64,000 nucleotides of DNA from Prosopocoilus inquinatus (Eukaryota; Arthropoda; Insecta; Coleoptera; Lucanidae), in the NCBI GenBank assembly GCA_036172665.1, contig CM069873.1, positions 37,190,001 through 37,254,000 of the forward strand. Direction: 5' to 3'. Positions 37,508 to 50,451 of this stretch are shown here, piece by piece (position 1 is the stretch's first letter; every line of letters begins with the position of its first letter). The notes below the pieces were generated by a model that saw only the letters and a list, made by a program, of their open reading frames with translations, did no database searches and was not told the origin of the DNA. Both the position numbers and the translations under genes were made by a program.

Positions 37508-38699
37508 AGTTTCAAACGAAACAACACACATTAGCGTTTTTCCTGTGATGTATCTAATCGATCCTTATTTATCTATCATGTTATTTGACGTTTCGATGGA
37601 CTCTAGTAACTCTGATGTAAGATACGAAGTTTTTGGGCGCAGCAGGAGCTGGAAATAGTTTTAAACGAAGCAACACGTATTAGCGTTGTTCCTGTGATGT
37701 ATCTAATCGATCCTTACTCATCTATCATGTTATTTGACGTTTGGATGGACTCCAGTAACTCTGATGTCAGATACAAAGTTCTCGGACGCAGCAGAAGCTG
37801 GAAATAGTTTTGAACGAAACAACACGTATTATCGTTGTTCCTGTGATGTATCTAATCGATCCTTACTTATCTATCATGTTATTTGAAGTTTGGATGGTCT
37901 CCAGTAACTCTGATGTGAGATACAAAGTTTTCGGACGCAGCAGAAGCTGGAAATAGTTTTAATCGAAACAACACGCATTAGCGTTGTTCCTGTGATGTAT
38001 CTAATCGATCCTTACTCATCTATCATGTTATTTGACGTTTGGATGGACTCCAGTAGCTCTGATGTGAGATACAATGTTCTCGGACGCAGCAGATGCTGGA
38101 AATAGTTTTGAACGAAACAACACGTATTAGCGTTGTTCCTGTGATGTATCTAATCGATCCTTACTTAGCTACTATGTTATTTGACGCTTCGATGGACTCC
38201 AATAACTCTGATGTGAGATACAAAGTTTTCGGACGCAGCAGAAGCTGGAAATAGTTTTAAACGAAACAACACGCATTAGCGTTGTTCCTGTGATGTATCT
38301 GATCGATCCTTACTCATCTATCATTTTATTTGACGTTTGGATGGACTAAAGTAACTCTGATGTGAGATACAAAGTTTACGGACGCAGCAGAAGCTGGAAA
38401 TAGTTTTAATCGAAACAACACGCATTAGCGTTGTTCCTGTGATGTATCTAATCGATCCTTACTCATCTATCATTTTATTTGACGTTTGGATGGACTCCAG
38501 TAACTCTGATGTGAGATACAAAGTTTACGGACGCAGCAGAAGCTGGAAATAGTTTTAAACGAAACAACACGCATTACCGTTGTTCCTGTGATGTATCTAA
38601 TCGATCCTTATTTATCTATCATGTTATTTGACGTTCCGATGGACTCTAGTAACTCTGATGTGAGATACGAAATTTTTGGACGCAGCAGAAGCTGGAAAT
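37508..38699 (+). repeat. 8-monomer higher-order repeat, copy 2 (1192 bp)
   Basis: Same eight types as copy 1, directly adjacent. Private changes include GTATCTGATCG near 38295, GACTAAAGTAAC near 38344 and GTTCCGATGG near 38633. Confidence 0.8.
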
Positions 38700-38847
38700 A
38701 GTTTTAAATGAAACAACACGCATTAGCGCTGTTCCTGTGATGTATCTAATGGATTCTTACCATCTATCATGTTATTTGACGTTTCGATGGACTCTAGTAA
38801 CTCTGATGTGAGATACGAAGTTTTTGGACGCAGCAGGAGCTGGAAAT
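38700..38847 (+). repeat. 148-bp monomer (TTACCATC deletion), block D copy 1
   Basis: Same one-base loss and GGATTC change as at 34529, with an added GCGCTGTTCC substitution shared with 45842-45989. The shared substitution ties this copy to block D copy 2 more closely than to the 34.5-kb one. Confidence 0.85.
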
Positions 38848-39145
38848 AGTTTTAAACGAAACAACACGTATTAGCGTTGTTCCTGTGATGTATCTAATCG
38901 ATCCTTACTCATCTATCATGTTATTTGACGTTTGGATGGACTCCAGTAACTCTGATGTGAGATACAATGTTCTCGGACGCAGCAGATGCTGGAAATAGTT
39001 TTGAACGAAACAACACGTATTAGCGTTGTTCCTGTGATGTATCTAATCTATCCTTACTCATCTATCATGTTATTTGACGTTTGGATGGACTCCACTAACT
39101 CTGATGTGAGATACAAAGTTTTCGGACGCAGCAGAACCTGGAAAT

Positions 39146-39286
39146 AGTTTTAAACGAAACAACACGTTGTTCCTGTGATGTATCTAATCGATCCTTACTC
39201 ATCTATCATGTTATTTGACGTTTGGATGGACTCCAGTAACTCTGATGTGAGATACAATGTTCTCGGACGCAGCAGATGCTGGAAAT
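39146..39286 (+). repeat. 141-bp monomer lacking the centre of the dyad
   Basis: AACACG runs directly into TTGTTCC: eight bases of the CATTAGCG centre are missing. The lost piece lies between two CG dinucleotides, which is compatible with slippage across the hairpin. The same deletion is in 46288-46428. Confidence 0.9.
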
Positions 39287-42200
39287 AGTTTTGAACGAAA
39301 CAACACGTATTAGCGTTGTTCCTGTGATGTATCTAATCGATCCTTACTCATCTATCATGTTATTTGACGTTTCGATGGACTCTAGTAACTCTGATGTGAG
39401 ATACAAAGTTTTCGGACGCAGCAGAAGCTGGAAATAGTTTTAATCGAAACAACACGCATTAGCGTTGTTCCTGTGATGTATCTAATCGATCCTTACTCAT
39501 CTATCATGTTATTTGACGTTTGGATGGACTCCAGTAGCTCTGATGTGAGATAAAATGTTCTCGGACGCAGCAGATGCTGGAAATAGTTTTGAACGAAACA
39601 ACACGTATTAGCGTTGTTCCTGTGATGTATCTAATCGCTCCTTACTCATCTATCATGTTATTTGACGTTTGGATGGACTCCAGTAACTCTGATGTGAGAT
39701 AAAAAGTTTTCGGACGCAGCAGAAGCTGGAAATAGTTTTAAACGAAACAACACGCATTAGCGTTGTTCCTGTGATGTATCTAATCGATCCTTACTCATCT
39801 ATCATGTTATTTGACGTTTCGATGGACTCCAGTAACTCTAATGTGAGATACGAAATTTTCGGGCGCAGCAGAAGCTGGAAATAGTTTTAAACGAAACAAC
39901 ACGCATTAGCGTTGTTCCTGTGATGTATCTAATCGATCCTTACTCATCTATCATGTTATTTGACGTTTCGATGGACTCCAGTAACTCTAATGTGAGATAC
40001 GAAATTTTCGGACGCAGCAGAAGCTGGAAATAGTTTTAAAGGAAACAACACGTATTAGCGTTGTTCCTGTGATGTATCTAATCGATCCTTACTCATCTAT
40101 CATGTTATTTGACGTTTGGATGGACTCCAGTAACTCTGATGTCAGATACAAAGTTCTCGGACGCAGCAGAAGCTGGAAATAGTTTTGAACGAAACAACAC
40201 GTATTATCGTTGTTCCTGTGATGTATCTAATCGATCCTTACTTATCTGTCATGTTATTTGAAGTTTGGATGGTCTCCAGTAACTCTGATGTGAGATACAA
40301 AGTTTTCGGACGCAGCAGAAGCTGGAGATAGTTTTAAACGAAACAACACGCATTAGCGTTTTTCCTGTGATGTATCTAATCGATCCTTACTCATCTATCA
40401 TGTTATTTTTCGTTTCGATGGACTCCAGTAACTCTGATGTGAGATACAAAGCTTTCGGACGCAGCAGAAGCTGGAAATAGTTTTGAACGAAACAACACGT
40501 ATTAGCGTTGTTCCTGTGATGTATCTAATCGATCCTTACTTAGCTACTATGTTATTTGACGCTTCGATGGACTCCAATAACTCTGATGTGAGATACAAAG
40601 TTTTCGGACGCAGCAGAAGCTGGAGATAGTTTTAAACGAAACAACACGCATTAGCGTTTTTCCTGTGATGTATCTAATCGATCCTTACTCATCTATCATG
40701 TTATTTTTCGTTTCGATGGACTCCAGTAACTGTGATGTGAGATACAAAGCTTTCGGACGCAGCAGAAGCTGGAAATAGTTTTGAACGAAACAACACGTAT
40801 TAGCGTTGTTCCTGTGATGTATCTAATCGATCCTTACTTAGCTACTATGTTATTTGACGCTTCGATGGACTCCAATAACTCTGATGTGAGATACAAAGTT
40901 TTCGGACGCAGCAGAAGCTGGAAATAGTTTTAAACGAAACAACACGCATTAGCGTTGTTCCTGTGATGTATCTAATCGATCCTTAATCATCTATCATTTT
41001 ATTTGACGTTTGGATGGACTCCAGTAACTCTGATGTGAGATACAAAGTTTACGGACGCAGCAGAAGCTGGAAATAGTTTTAAACGAAACAACACGCATTA
41101 CCGTTGTTCCTGTGATGTATCTAATCGATCCTTACTCATCTATCATGTTATTTGGCGTTTCGATGGACTCCAGTAACTCTGATGTGAGATACAAAGTTCT
41201 CGGACGCAGCTGAAGCTAGATATAGTTTTAAACGAAACAACACGCATTAGCGTTGTTCCTGTGATGTATTTAATCGATCCTTACTCATCTATCATGATAT
41301 TTGACGTTTGAATGGACTCCAGTAACTCTGATGTGAGATACAAAGTTCTCGGACGCAGCAGAAGCTGGAAATACTTTTAAACGAAACAACACGCATTAGC
41401 GTTGTTCCTGTGATGTATCTAATCGATCCTTACTCATCTATCATGTTATTTGGCGTCTCGATGGACTCCAGTAACTCTGATGTGAGATACAAAGTTTACG
41501 GACGCAGCAGAAGCTGGAAATAGTTTTAATCGAAACAACACGCATTAGCGTTGTTCCTGTGATGTATCTAATCGATCCTTACTCATCTATCATGTTATTT
41601 GGCGTCTCGATGGACTCCAGTAACTCTGATGTGAGATACAAAGTTTTCGGACGCAGCAGAAGCTGGAAATAGTTTTAAACGAAACAACACGCATTAGCGT
41701 TGTTCCTGTGATGTATCTAATCGATCCTTACTCATCTATCATGTCATTTGGCGTTTCGATGGACTCCAGAAACTTTGATGTGAGATACGAAGTTCTCGGA
41801 CGCAGCTGAAGCTGGAAATAGTTTTAAATGAAACAACACGTACTAGCGTTGTTCCTGTGATATATCTAATCGATCCTTACTCATCTATCATGTTATTTGG
41901 CGTTTCGATGGACTCCAGTAACTCTGATGTGAGATACAAAGTTCTCGGACGCAGCTGAAGCTAGATATAGTTTTAAACGAAACAACACGCATTAGCGTTG
42001 TTCCTGTGATGTATCTAATCGATCCTTACTCATCTATCATGTTATTTGGCGTTTCGATGGACTCCAGTAACTCTGATGTGAGATACAAAGTTCTCGGACG
42101 CAGCTGAAGCTAGATATAGTTTTAAACGAAACAACACGCATTAGCGTTGTTCCTGTGATGTATTTAATCGATCCTTACTCATCTATCATGATATTTGACG

Positions 42201-43458
42201 TTTGAATGGACTCCAGTAACTCTGATGTGAGATACAAAGTTCTCGGACGCAGCAGAAGCTGGAAATACTTTTAAACGAAACAACACGCATTAGCGTTGTT
42301 CCTGTGATGTATCTAATCGATCCTTACTCATCTATCATTATATTTGACGTTTGGATGGACTACAGTAACTCTGATGTGAGATACAAAGTTTACGGACGCA
42401 GCAGAAGCTGGAAATAGTTTTAATCGAAACAACACGCATTAGCGTTGTTCCTGTGATGTATCTAATCGATCCTTACTCATCTATCATGTTATTTGGCGTC
42501 TCGATGGACTCCAGTAACTCTGATGTGAGATACAAAGTTTTCGGACGCAGCAGAAGCTGGAAATAGTTTTAAACGAAACAACACGCATTAGCGTTGTTCC
42601 TGTGATGTATCTAATCGATCCTTACTCATCTATCATGTTATTTGGCGTTTCGATGGACTCCAGAAACTTTGATGTGAGATACGAAGTTCTCGGACGCAGC
42701 TGAAGCTGGAAATAGTTTTAAATGAAACAACACGTACTAGCGTTGTTCCTGTGATATATCTAATCGATCCTTACTCATCTATCATGTTATTTGACGTTTG
42801 GATGGACTCCAGTAACTCTGATGTGAGGTACAAAGTTTTCGGACGCAGCAGAAGCTGGAAATAGTTTTAAATGAAACAACACGCATTAGCGTTGTTCCTG
42901 TGATGTATCTAATGGATCCTTACTCATCTATCATGTTATTTGACGTTTCGATGGACTCTAGTAACTCTGATGTCAGATACGAAGTTTTTGGACGCAGCAG
43001 GAGCTGGAAATAGTTTTAAACGAAACAACACGTATTAGCGTTGTTCCTGTGATGTATCTAATCGATCCTTACTCATCTATCATGTTATTTGACGTTTGGA
43101 TGGATTCCAGTAACTCTGATGTGAGATACAAAGTATTCGGACGCAGCAGAAGCTGGAAATAGTTTTAAACGAAACAACACGCATTAGCGTTGTTCCTGTG
43201 ATGTATCTAATCGATCCTTACTCATCTATCATGTTATTTGACGTTTCGATGGACTCCAGTAACTCTAATGTGAGATACGAAATTTTCGGGCGCAGCAGAA
43301 GCTGGAAATAGTTTTAAACGAAACAACACGCATTAGCGTTGTTCCTGTGATGTATCTAATCGATCCTTACTCATCTATCATGTTATTTGGCGTTTCGATG
43401 GACTCCAGTAACTCTGATGTGAGATACGAAGTTTTTGGACGCAGCAGGAGCTGGAAAT

Positions 43459-44649
43459 AGTTTCAAACGAAACAACACACATTAGCGTTTTTCCTGTGAT
43501 GTATCTAATCGATCCTTATTTATCTATCATGTTATTTGACGTTTCGATGGACTCTAGTAACTCTGATGTAAGATACGAAGTTTTTGGGCGCAGCAGGAGC
43601 TGGAAATAGTTTTAAACGAAGCAACACGTATTAGCGTTGTTCCTGTGATGTATCTAATCGATCCTTACTCATCTATCATGTTATTTGACGTTTGGATGGA
43701 CTCCAGTAACTCTGATGTCAGATACAAAGTTCTCGGACGCAGCAGAAGCTGGAAATAGTTTTGAACGAAACAACACGTATTATCGTTGTTCCTGTGATGT
43801 ATCTAATCGATCCTTACTTATCTATCATGTTATTTGAAGTTTGGATGGTCTCCAGTAACTCTGATGTGAGATACAAAGTTTTCGGACGCAGCAGAAGCTG
43901 GAAATAGTTTTAATCGAAACAACACGCATCAGCGTTGTTCCTGTGATGTATCTAATCGATCCTTACTCATCTATCATGTTATTTGACGTTTGGAAGGACT
44001 CCAGTAGCTCTGATGTGAGATACAATGTTCTCGGACGCAGCAGATGCTGGAAATAGTTTTGAACGAAACAACACGTATTAGCGTTGTTCCTGTGATGTAT
44101 CTAATCGATCCTTACTTAGCTACTATGTTATTTGACGCTTCGATGGACTCCAATAACTCTGATGTGAGATACAAAGTTTTCGGACGCAGCAGAAGCTGGA
44201 AATAGTTTTAAACGAAACAACACGCATTAGCGTTGTTCCTGTGATGTATCTAATCGATCCCTACTCATCTATCATTTTATTTGACGTTTGGATGGACTCC
44301 AGTAACTCTGATGTGAGATACAAAGTTTACGGACGCAGCAGAAGCTGGAAATAGTTTTAATCGAAACAACACGCATTAGCGTTGTTCCTGTGATGTATCT
44401 AATCGATCCTTACTCATCTATCATTTTATTGACGTTTGGATGGACTCCAGTAACTCTGATGTGAGATACAAAGTTTACGGACGCAGCAGAAGCTGGAAAT
44501 AGTTTCAAACGAAACAACACGCATTACCGTTGTTCCTGTGATGTATCTAATCGATCCTTATTTATCTATCATGTTATTTGACGTTTCGATGGACTCTAGT
44601 AACTCTGATGTGAGATACGAAATTTTTGGACGCAGCAGAAGCTGGAAAT
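43459..44649 (+). repeat. 8-monomer higher-order repeat, copy 3 (1191 bp)
   Basis: Same eight types as copy 1. It is one base short because its seventh monomer has CATTTTATTGACG in place of CATTTTATTTGACG. Confidence 0.8.
44353..44500 (+). repeat. 148-bp monomer (one T lost from a T run)
   Basis: TTATTTGACG is shortened to TTATTGACG near 44429. The matching monomer in copy 1 is full length, so the loss happened after block D duplicated. Confidence 0.85.
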
Positions 44650-45841
44650 AGTTTCAAACGAAACAACACACATTAGCGTTTTTCCTGTGATGTATCTAAT
44701 CGATCCTTATTTATCTATCATGTTATTTGACGTTTCGATGGACTCTAGTAACTCTGATGTAAGATACGAAGTTTTTGGGCGCAGCAGGAGCTGGAAATAG
44801 TTTTAAACGAAGCAACACGTATTAGCGTTGTTCCTGTGATGTATCTAATCGATCCTTACTCATCTATCATGTTATTTGACGTTTGGATGGACTCCAGTAA
44901 CTCTGATGTCAGATACAAGGTTCTCGGACGCAGCAGAAGCTGGAAATAGTTTTGAACGAAACAACACGTATTATCGTTGTTCCTGTGATGTATCTAATCG
45001 ATCCTTACTTATCTATCATGTTATTTGAAGTTTGGATGGTCTCCAGTAACTCTGATGTGAGATACAAAGTTTTCGGACGCAGCAGAAGCTGGAAATAGTT
45101 TTAATCGAAACAACACGCATTAGCGTTGTTCCTGTGATGTATCTAATCGATCCTTACTCATCTATCATGTTATTTGACGTTTGGATGGACTCCAGTAGCT
45201 CTGATGTGAGATACAATGTTCTCGGACGCAGCAGATGCTGGAAATAGTTTTGAACGAAACAACACGTATTAGCGTTGTTCCTGTGATGTATCTAATCGAT
45301 CCTTACTTAGCTACTATGTTATTTGACGCTTCGATGGACTCCAATAACTCTGATGTGAGATACAAAGTTTTCGGACGCAGCAGAAGCTGGAAATAGTTTT
45401 AAACGAAACAACACGCATTAGCGTTGTTCCTGTGATGTATCTAATCGATCCTTACTCATCTATCATTTTATTTGACGTTTGGATGGACTAAAGTAACTCT
45501 GATGTGAGATACAAAGTTTACGGACGCAGCAGAAGCTGGAAATAGTTTTAATCGAAACAACACGCATTAGCGTTGTTCCTGTGATGTATCTAATCGATCC
45601 TTACTCATCTATCATTTTATTTGACGTTTGGATGGACTCCAGTAACTCTGATGTGAGACACAAAGTTTACGGACGCAGCAGAAGCTGGAAATAGTTTTAA
45701 ACGAAACAACACGCATTACCGTTGTTCCTGTGATGTATCTAATCGATCCTTATTTATCTATCATGTTATTTGACGTTTCGATGGACTCTAGTAACTCTGA
45801 TGTGAGATACGAAATTTTTGGACGCAGCAGAAGCTGGAAAT
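44650..45841 (+). repeat. 8-monomer higher-order repeat, copy 4 (1192 bp)
   Basis: Same eight types, directly after copy 3. It shares GACTAAAGTAAC with copy 2, as expected if the tandem pair existed before block D was duplicated. Confidence 0.8.
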
Positions 45842-45989
45842 AGTTTTGAATGAAACAACACGCATTAGCGCTGTTCCTGTGATGTATCTAATGGATTCTT
45901 ACCATCTATCATGTTATTTGACGTTTCGATGGACTCTAGTAACTCTGATGTGAGATACGAAGTTTTTGGACGCAGCAGGAGCTGGAAAT
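45842..45989 (+). repeat. 148-bp monomer (TTACCATC deletion), block D copy 2
   Basis: Counterpart of 38700-38847, with the same deletion, GGATTC and GCGCTGTTCC changes. It differs by GTTTTGAATG at its start. Confidence 0.85.
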
Positions 45990-46287
45990 AGTTTTAAACG
46001 AAACAACACGTATTAGCGTTGTTCCTGTGATGTATCTAATCGATCCTTACTCATCTATCATGTTATTTGACGTTTGGATGTACTCCAGTAACTCTGATGT
46101 GAGATACAATGTTCTCGGACGCAGCAGATGCTGGAAATAGTTTTGAACGAAACAACACGTTTTAGCGTTGTTCCTGTGATGTATCTAATCAATCCTTACT
46201 CATCTATCATGTTATTTGACGTTTGGATGGACTCCACTAACTCTGATGTGAGATACAAAGTTTTCGGACGCAGCAGAACCTGGAAAT

Positions 46288-46428
46288 AGTTTTAAACGAA
46301 ACAACACGTTGTTCCTGTGATGTATCTAATCGATCCTTACTCATCTATCATGTTATTTGGCGTCTCGATGGACTCCAGTAACTCTGATGTGAGATACAAA
46401 GTTTTCGGACGCAGCAGAAGCTGGAAAT
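46288..46428 (+). repeat. 141-bp monomer lacking the centre of the dyad, block D copy 2
   Basis: Same eight-base loss as 39146-39286. The right half of the monomer is of a different type (GGCGTCTCG), so the block D boundary falls inside this unit. Confidence 0.9.
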
Positions 46429-46753
46429 AGTTTTAATCGAAACAACACGCATTAGCGTTGTTCCTGTGATGTATCTAATCGATCCTTACTCATCTATCAT
46501 GTTATTTGACGTTTGGATGGACTCCAGTAGCTCTGATGTGAGATACAATGTTCTCGGACGCAGCAGATGCTGGAAATAGTTTTGAACGAAACAACACGTA
46601 TTAGCGTTGTTCCTGTGATGTATCTAATCTATCCTTACTCATCTATCATGTTATTTGACGTTTGGATGGACTCCAGTAACTCTGATGTGAGATAAAAAGT
46701 TTTCGGACGCAGCAGAAGCTGGAAATAGTTTTAAACGAAACAACACGCATTAC

Positions 46754-47609
46754 CGTTGTTCCTGTGATGTATCTAATCGATCCTTACTCATCTATCATGT
46801 TATTTGGCGTCTCGATGGACTCCAGTAACTGTGATGTGAGAGACAAAGGTTTCGGACGCAGCAGAAGCTGGAAATAGTTTTAAACGAAACAACACGCATT
46901 AGCGTTGTTCCTGTGATGTATCTAATCGATCCTTACTCATCTATCATGTTATTTGACGTTTCGATGGACTCTAGTAACTCTGATGTGAGATATGAAGTTT
47001 TTGGACGCAGCATGAGCTGGAAATAGTTTTAAACGAAACAACACGTATTAGCGTTGTTCCTGTGATGTATCTAATCGTTCCTTATTTATCTATCATGTTA
47101 TTTGACGTTTCGATGCACTCTAGTAACTCTGATGTGAGATACGAAGTTTTTGGACGCAGCATGAGCTGGAAATAGTTTTAAACGAAACAACACGTATTAG
47201 CGTTGTTCCTGTGATGTATCTAATCGATCCTTATTTATTTATCATGTTATTTGACGTATCGATGGACTCTAGTAAATCTGATGTGAGATACGAAGTTTTT
47301 GGGCGCAGCAGGAGCTGGAAATAGTTTTAAACGAAGCAACACGTATTAGCGTTGTTCCTGTGATGTATCTAATAGATCCTTACTTAGCTACTATGTTATT
47401 TGACGTTTCGATGGACTCCAGTAACTCTAATGTGAGATACGAAATTTTCGGACGCAGCAGAAGCTGGAAATAGTTTTAAACGAAACAACACGCATTAGCG
47501 TTGTTCCTGTGATGTATCTAATCGATCCTTACTCATCTATCATGTTATTTGACGTTTCGATGGACTCCAGTAACTCTAATGTGAGATACGAAATTTTCGG
47601 GCGCAGCAG
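46754..47609 (+). repeat. Duplicated block E, copy 2 (856 bp)
   Basis: Counterpart of 35300-36155. Small differences are GAGAGACAAAGG near 46840 and CGTATCGATGG near 47260. In copy 1 block E lies just before block D; here it lies just after block D, so the two blocks moved separately or through two overlapping exchanges. Confidence 0.75.
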
Positions 47610-49855
47610 GAGCTGGAAATAGTTTTAAACGAAACAACACGCATTAGCGTTGTTCCTGTGATGTATCTAATCGATCCTTACTCATCTATCATGTTATTTG
47701 ACGTTTCGATGGACTCTAGTAACTCTGGTGTGACATACGAAGTTTTTGGGCGCAGCAGGAGCTGGAAATAGTTTTAAAAGAAGCAACACGTATTAGCGTT
47801 GTTCCTGTGATGTATCTAATCGATCCTTACTTAGCTACTATGTTATTTGACGTTTCGATGGACTCCAGTAACTCTAATGTGAGATACGAAATTTTCGGAC
47901 GCAGCAGAAGCTGGAAATAGTTTTAAAGGAAACAACACGTATTAGCGTTGTTCCTGTGATGTATCTAATCGATCCTTACTCATCTATCATGTTATTTGAC
48001 GTTTAGATGGACTCCAGTAACTCTGATGTCAGATAAAAAGTTCTCGGACGCAGCAGAAGCTGGAAATAGTTTTGAACGAAACAACACGTATTATCGTTGT
48101 TCCTGTGATGTATCTAATCGATCCTTACTTATCTATCATGTTATTTGAAGTTTGGATGGTCTCCAGTAACTCTGATGTGAGATACAAAGTTTTCGGACGC
48201 AGCAGAAGCTGGAGATAGTTTTAAACGAAACAACACGCATTAGCGTTTTTCCTGTGATGTATCTAATCGATCCTTACTCATCTATCATGTTATTTTTCGT
48301 TTCGATGGACTCCAGTAACTCTGATGTGAGATACAAAGCTTTCGGACGCAGCAGAAGCTGGAAATAGTTTTGAACGAAACAACACGTATTAGCGTTGTTC
48401 CTGTGATGTATCTAATCGATCCTTACTTAGCTACTATGTTATTTGACGCTTCGATGGACTCCAATAACTCTGATGTGAGATACAAAGTTTTCGGACGCAG
48501 CAGAAGCTGGAAATAGTTTTAAACGAAACAACACGCATTAGCGTTGTTCCTGTGATGTATCTAATCGATCCTTACTCATCTATCATTTTATTTGACGTTT
48601 GGATGGACTCCAGTAACTCTGATGTGAGATACAAAGTTTACGGACGCAGCAGAAGCTGGAAATAGTTTTAAACGAAACAACACGCATTACCGTTGTTCCT
48701 GTGATGTATCTAATCGATCCTTACTCATCTATCATGTTATTTGGCGTTTCGATGGACTCCAGTAACTCTGATGTGAGATACAAAGTTCTCGGACGCAGCT
48801 GAAGCTAGATATAGTTTTAAACGAAACAACACGCATTAGCGTTGTTCCTGTGATGTATTTAATCGATCCTTACTCATCTATCATGATATTTGACGTTTGA
48901 ATGGACTCCAGTAACTCTGATGTGAGATACAAAGTTCTCGGACGCAGCAGAAGCTGGAAATACTTTTAAACGAAACAGCACGCATTAGCGTTGTTCCTGT
49001 GATGTATCTAATCGATCCTTACTCATCTATCATTATATTTGACGTTTGGATGGACTACAGTAACTCTGATGTGAGATACAAAGTTTACGGACGCAGCAGA
49101 AGCTGGAAATAGTTTTAAATGAAACAACACGTACTAGCGTTGTTCCTGTGATATATCTAATCGATCCTTACTCATCTATCATGTTATTTGACGTTTGGAT
49201 GGACTCCAGTAACTCTGATGTGAGGTACAAAGTTTTCGGACGCAGCAGAAGCTGGAAATAGTTTTAAATGAAACAACACGCATTAGCGTTGTTCCTGTGA
49301 TGTATCTAATGGATCCTTACTCATCTATCATGTTATTTGACGTTTCGATGGACTCTAGTAACTCTGATGTCAGATACGAAGTTTTTGGACGCAGCAGGAG
49401 CTGGAAATAGTTTTAAACGAAACAACACGTATTAGCGTTGTTCCTGTGATGTATCTAATCGATCCTTACTCATCTATCATGTTATTTGACGTTTGGATGG
49501 ATTCCAGTAACTCTGATGTGAGATACAAAGTATTCGGACGCAGCAGAAGCTGGAAATAGTTTTAAACGAAACAACACGCATTAGCGTTGTTCCTGTGATG
49601 TATCTAATCGATCCTTACTCATCTATCATGTTATTTGGCGTTTCGATGGACTCCAGTAACTTTGATGTGAGATACAAAGTTTTCGGACGCAGCAGAAGCT
49701 GGAAATAGTTTTGAACGAAACAACACGTATTAGCGTTGTTCCTGTGATGTATCTAATCGATCCTTACTCATCTATCATGTTATTTGGCGTTTCGATGGAC
49801 TCCAGTAACTCTGATGTGAGATACAAAGTTCTCGGACGCAGCTGAAGCTAGAAAT

Positions 49856-50451
49856 AGTTTTGAACGAAACAACACGTATTAGCGTTGTTCCTGTGATGTA
49901 TCTAATCGATCCTTACTTATCTACTATGTTATTTGAAGTTTCGATGAACTCCAGTAACTCTGATGTGAGATACGAAATTTTCGAACGCAGCAGAATCTGG
50001 AAATAGTTTTAAATGAAACAACACGTATTAGCGTTGTTCCTGTGATGTATCTAATCGATCCTTACTTACCTATCATGTTATCTGACGTTTCGATGGACTC
50101 CAGTAACTCTAATGTGAGATACGAAATTTTCGGGCGCAGCAGAAGCTGGAAATAGTTTTGAACGAAACAACACGTATTAGCGTTGTTCCTGTGATGTATC
50201 TAATCGATCCTTACTTATCTACTATGTTATTTGAAGTTTCGATGAACTCCAGTAACTCTGATGTGAGATACGAAATTTTCGAACGCAGCAGAATCTGGAA
50301 ATAGTTTTAAATGAAACAACACGTATTAGCGTTGTTCCTGTGATGTATCTAATCGATCCTTACTTACCTATCATGTTATCTGACGTTTCGATGGACTCCA
50401 GTAACTCTAATGTGAGATACGAAATTTTCGGGCGCAGCAGAAGCTGGAAAT
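49856..50451 (+). repeat. Two tandem dimers (298-bp two-monomer units)
   Basis: A monomer with CTTATCTACTATG, TTGAAGTTTCGATGAACTCC and CGAACGCAGCAGAATC alternates with one with CTTACCTATC, TTATCTGACG and TTCGGGCGC. Units are 49856-50153 and 50154-50451, followed by a half unit. The nested repeat near 52 kb has one dimer fewer, so dimer number varies. The same pair of types occurs near 17.8-18.1 and 31.2-31.5 kb. Confidence 0.75.

Larger units (their letters stand above)
35993..39217 (+). repeat. Duplicated block D, copy 1 (3225 bp)
   Basis: Matches 43136-46359 at offset 7143 to 7142 bp, the change being explained by a one-base deletion in the second copy. It holds two tandem 8-monomer units followed by the GGATTC monomer, a CAATGTTCTCGG monomer, and the 141-bp monomer. 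Both copies carry the same two deletions (148-bp and 141-bp units), so these predate the duplication. Single-base differences are few but more frequent than in the 7597-bp duplication. Confidence 0.8.
43136..46359 (+). repeat. Duplicated block D, copy 2 (3224 bp)
   Basis: Counterpart of 35993-39217. It carries 8-monomer HOR copies 3 and 4, then the 148-bp and 141-bp monomers. Private changes include one T lost near 44429, CAAGGTTCTC near 44918, GAGACACAAAG near 45656, ATGTACTCC near 46079 and AATCAATCC near 46188. The right edge is where GGCGTCTCG replaces GACGTTTGG. Confidence 0.8.
34231..49232 (+). repeat. 8-monomer HOR domain
   Basis: About 100 monomers in which GTTTCAAACG with ACACACATT and CGTTTTTCC, GATGTCAGATAC, GAAGTTTGGATGGTCTCC, AGTAGCTCTG with CAGATGCTGG, and GACGCTTCG with CCAATAAC recur in fixed order. 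Six of the nine irregular-length monomers of the window are here. Around 41.1-43.1 kb the types 5, 8 and 9 of the 10-monomer region reappear with CAGCTGAAGCTAGATAT, and part of that returns at 48.7-49.5 kb. A TATTTTTCGTTTCG variant near 40.4, 40.7 and 48.3 kb resembles TATTTTTGGTTTCG near 6 kb. Confidence 0.75.
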
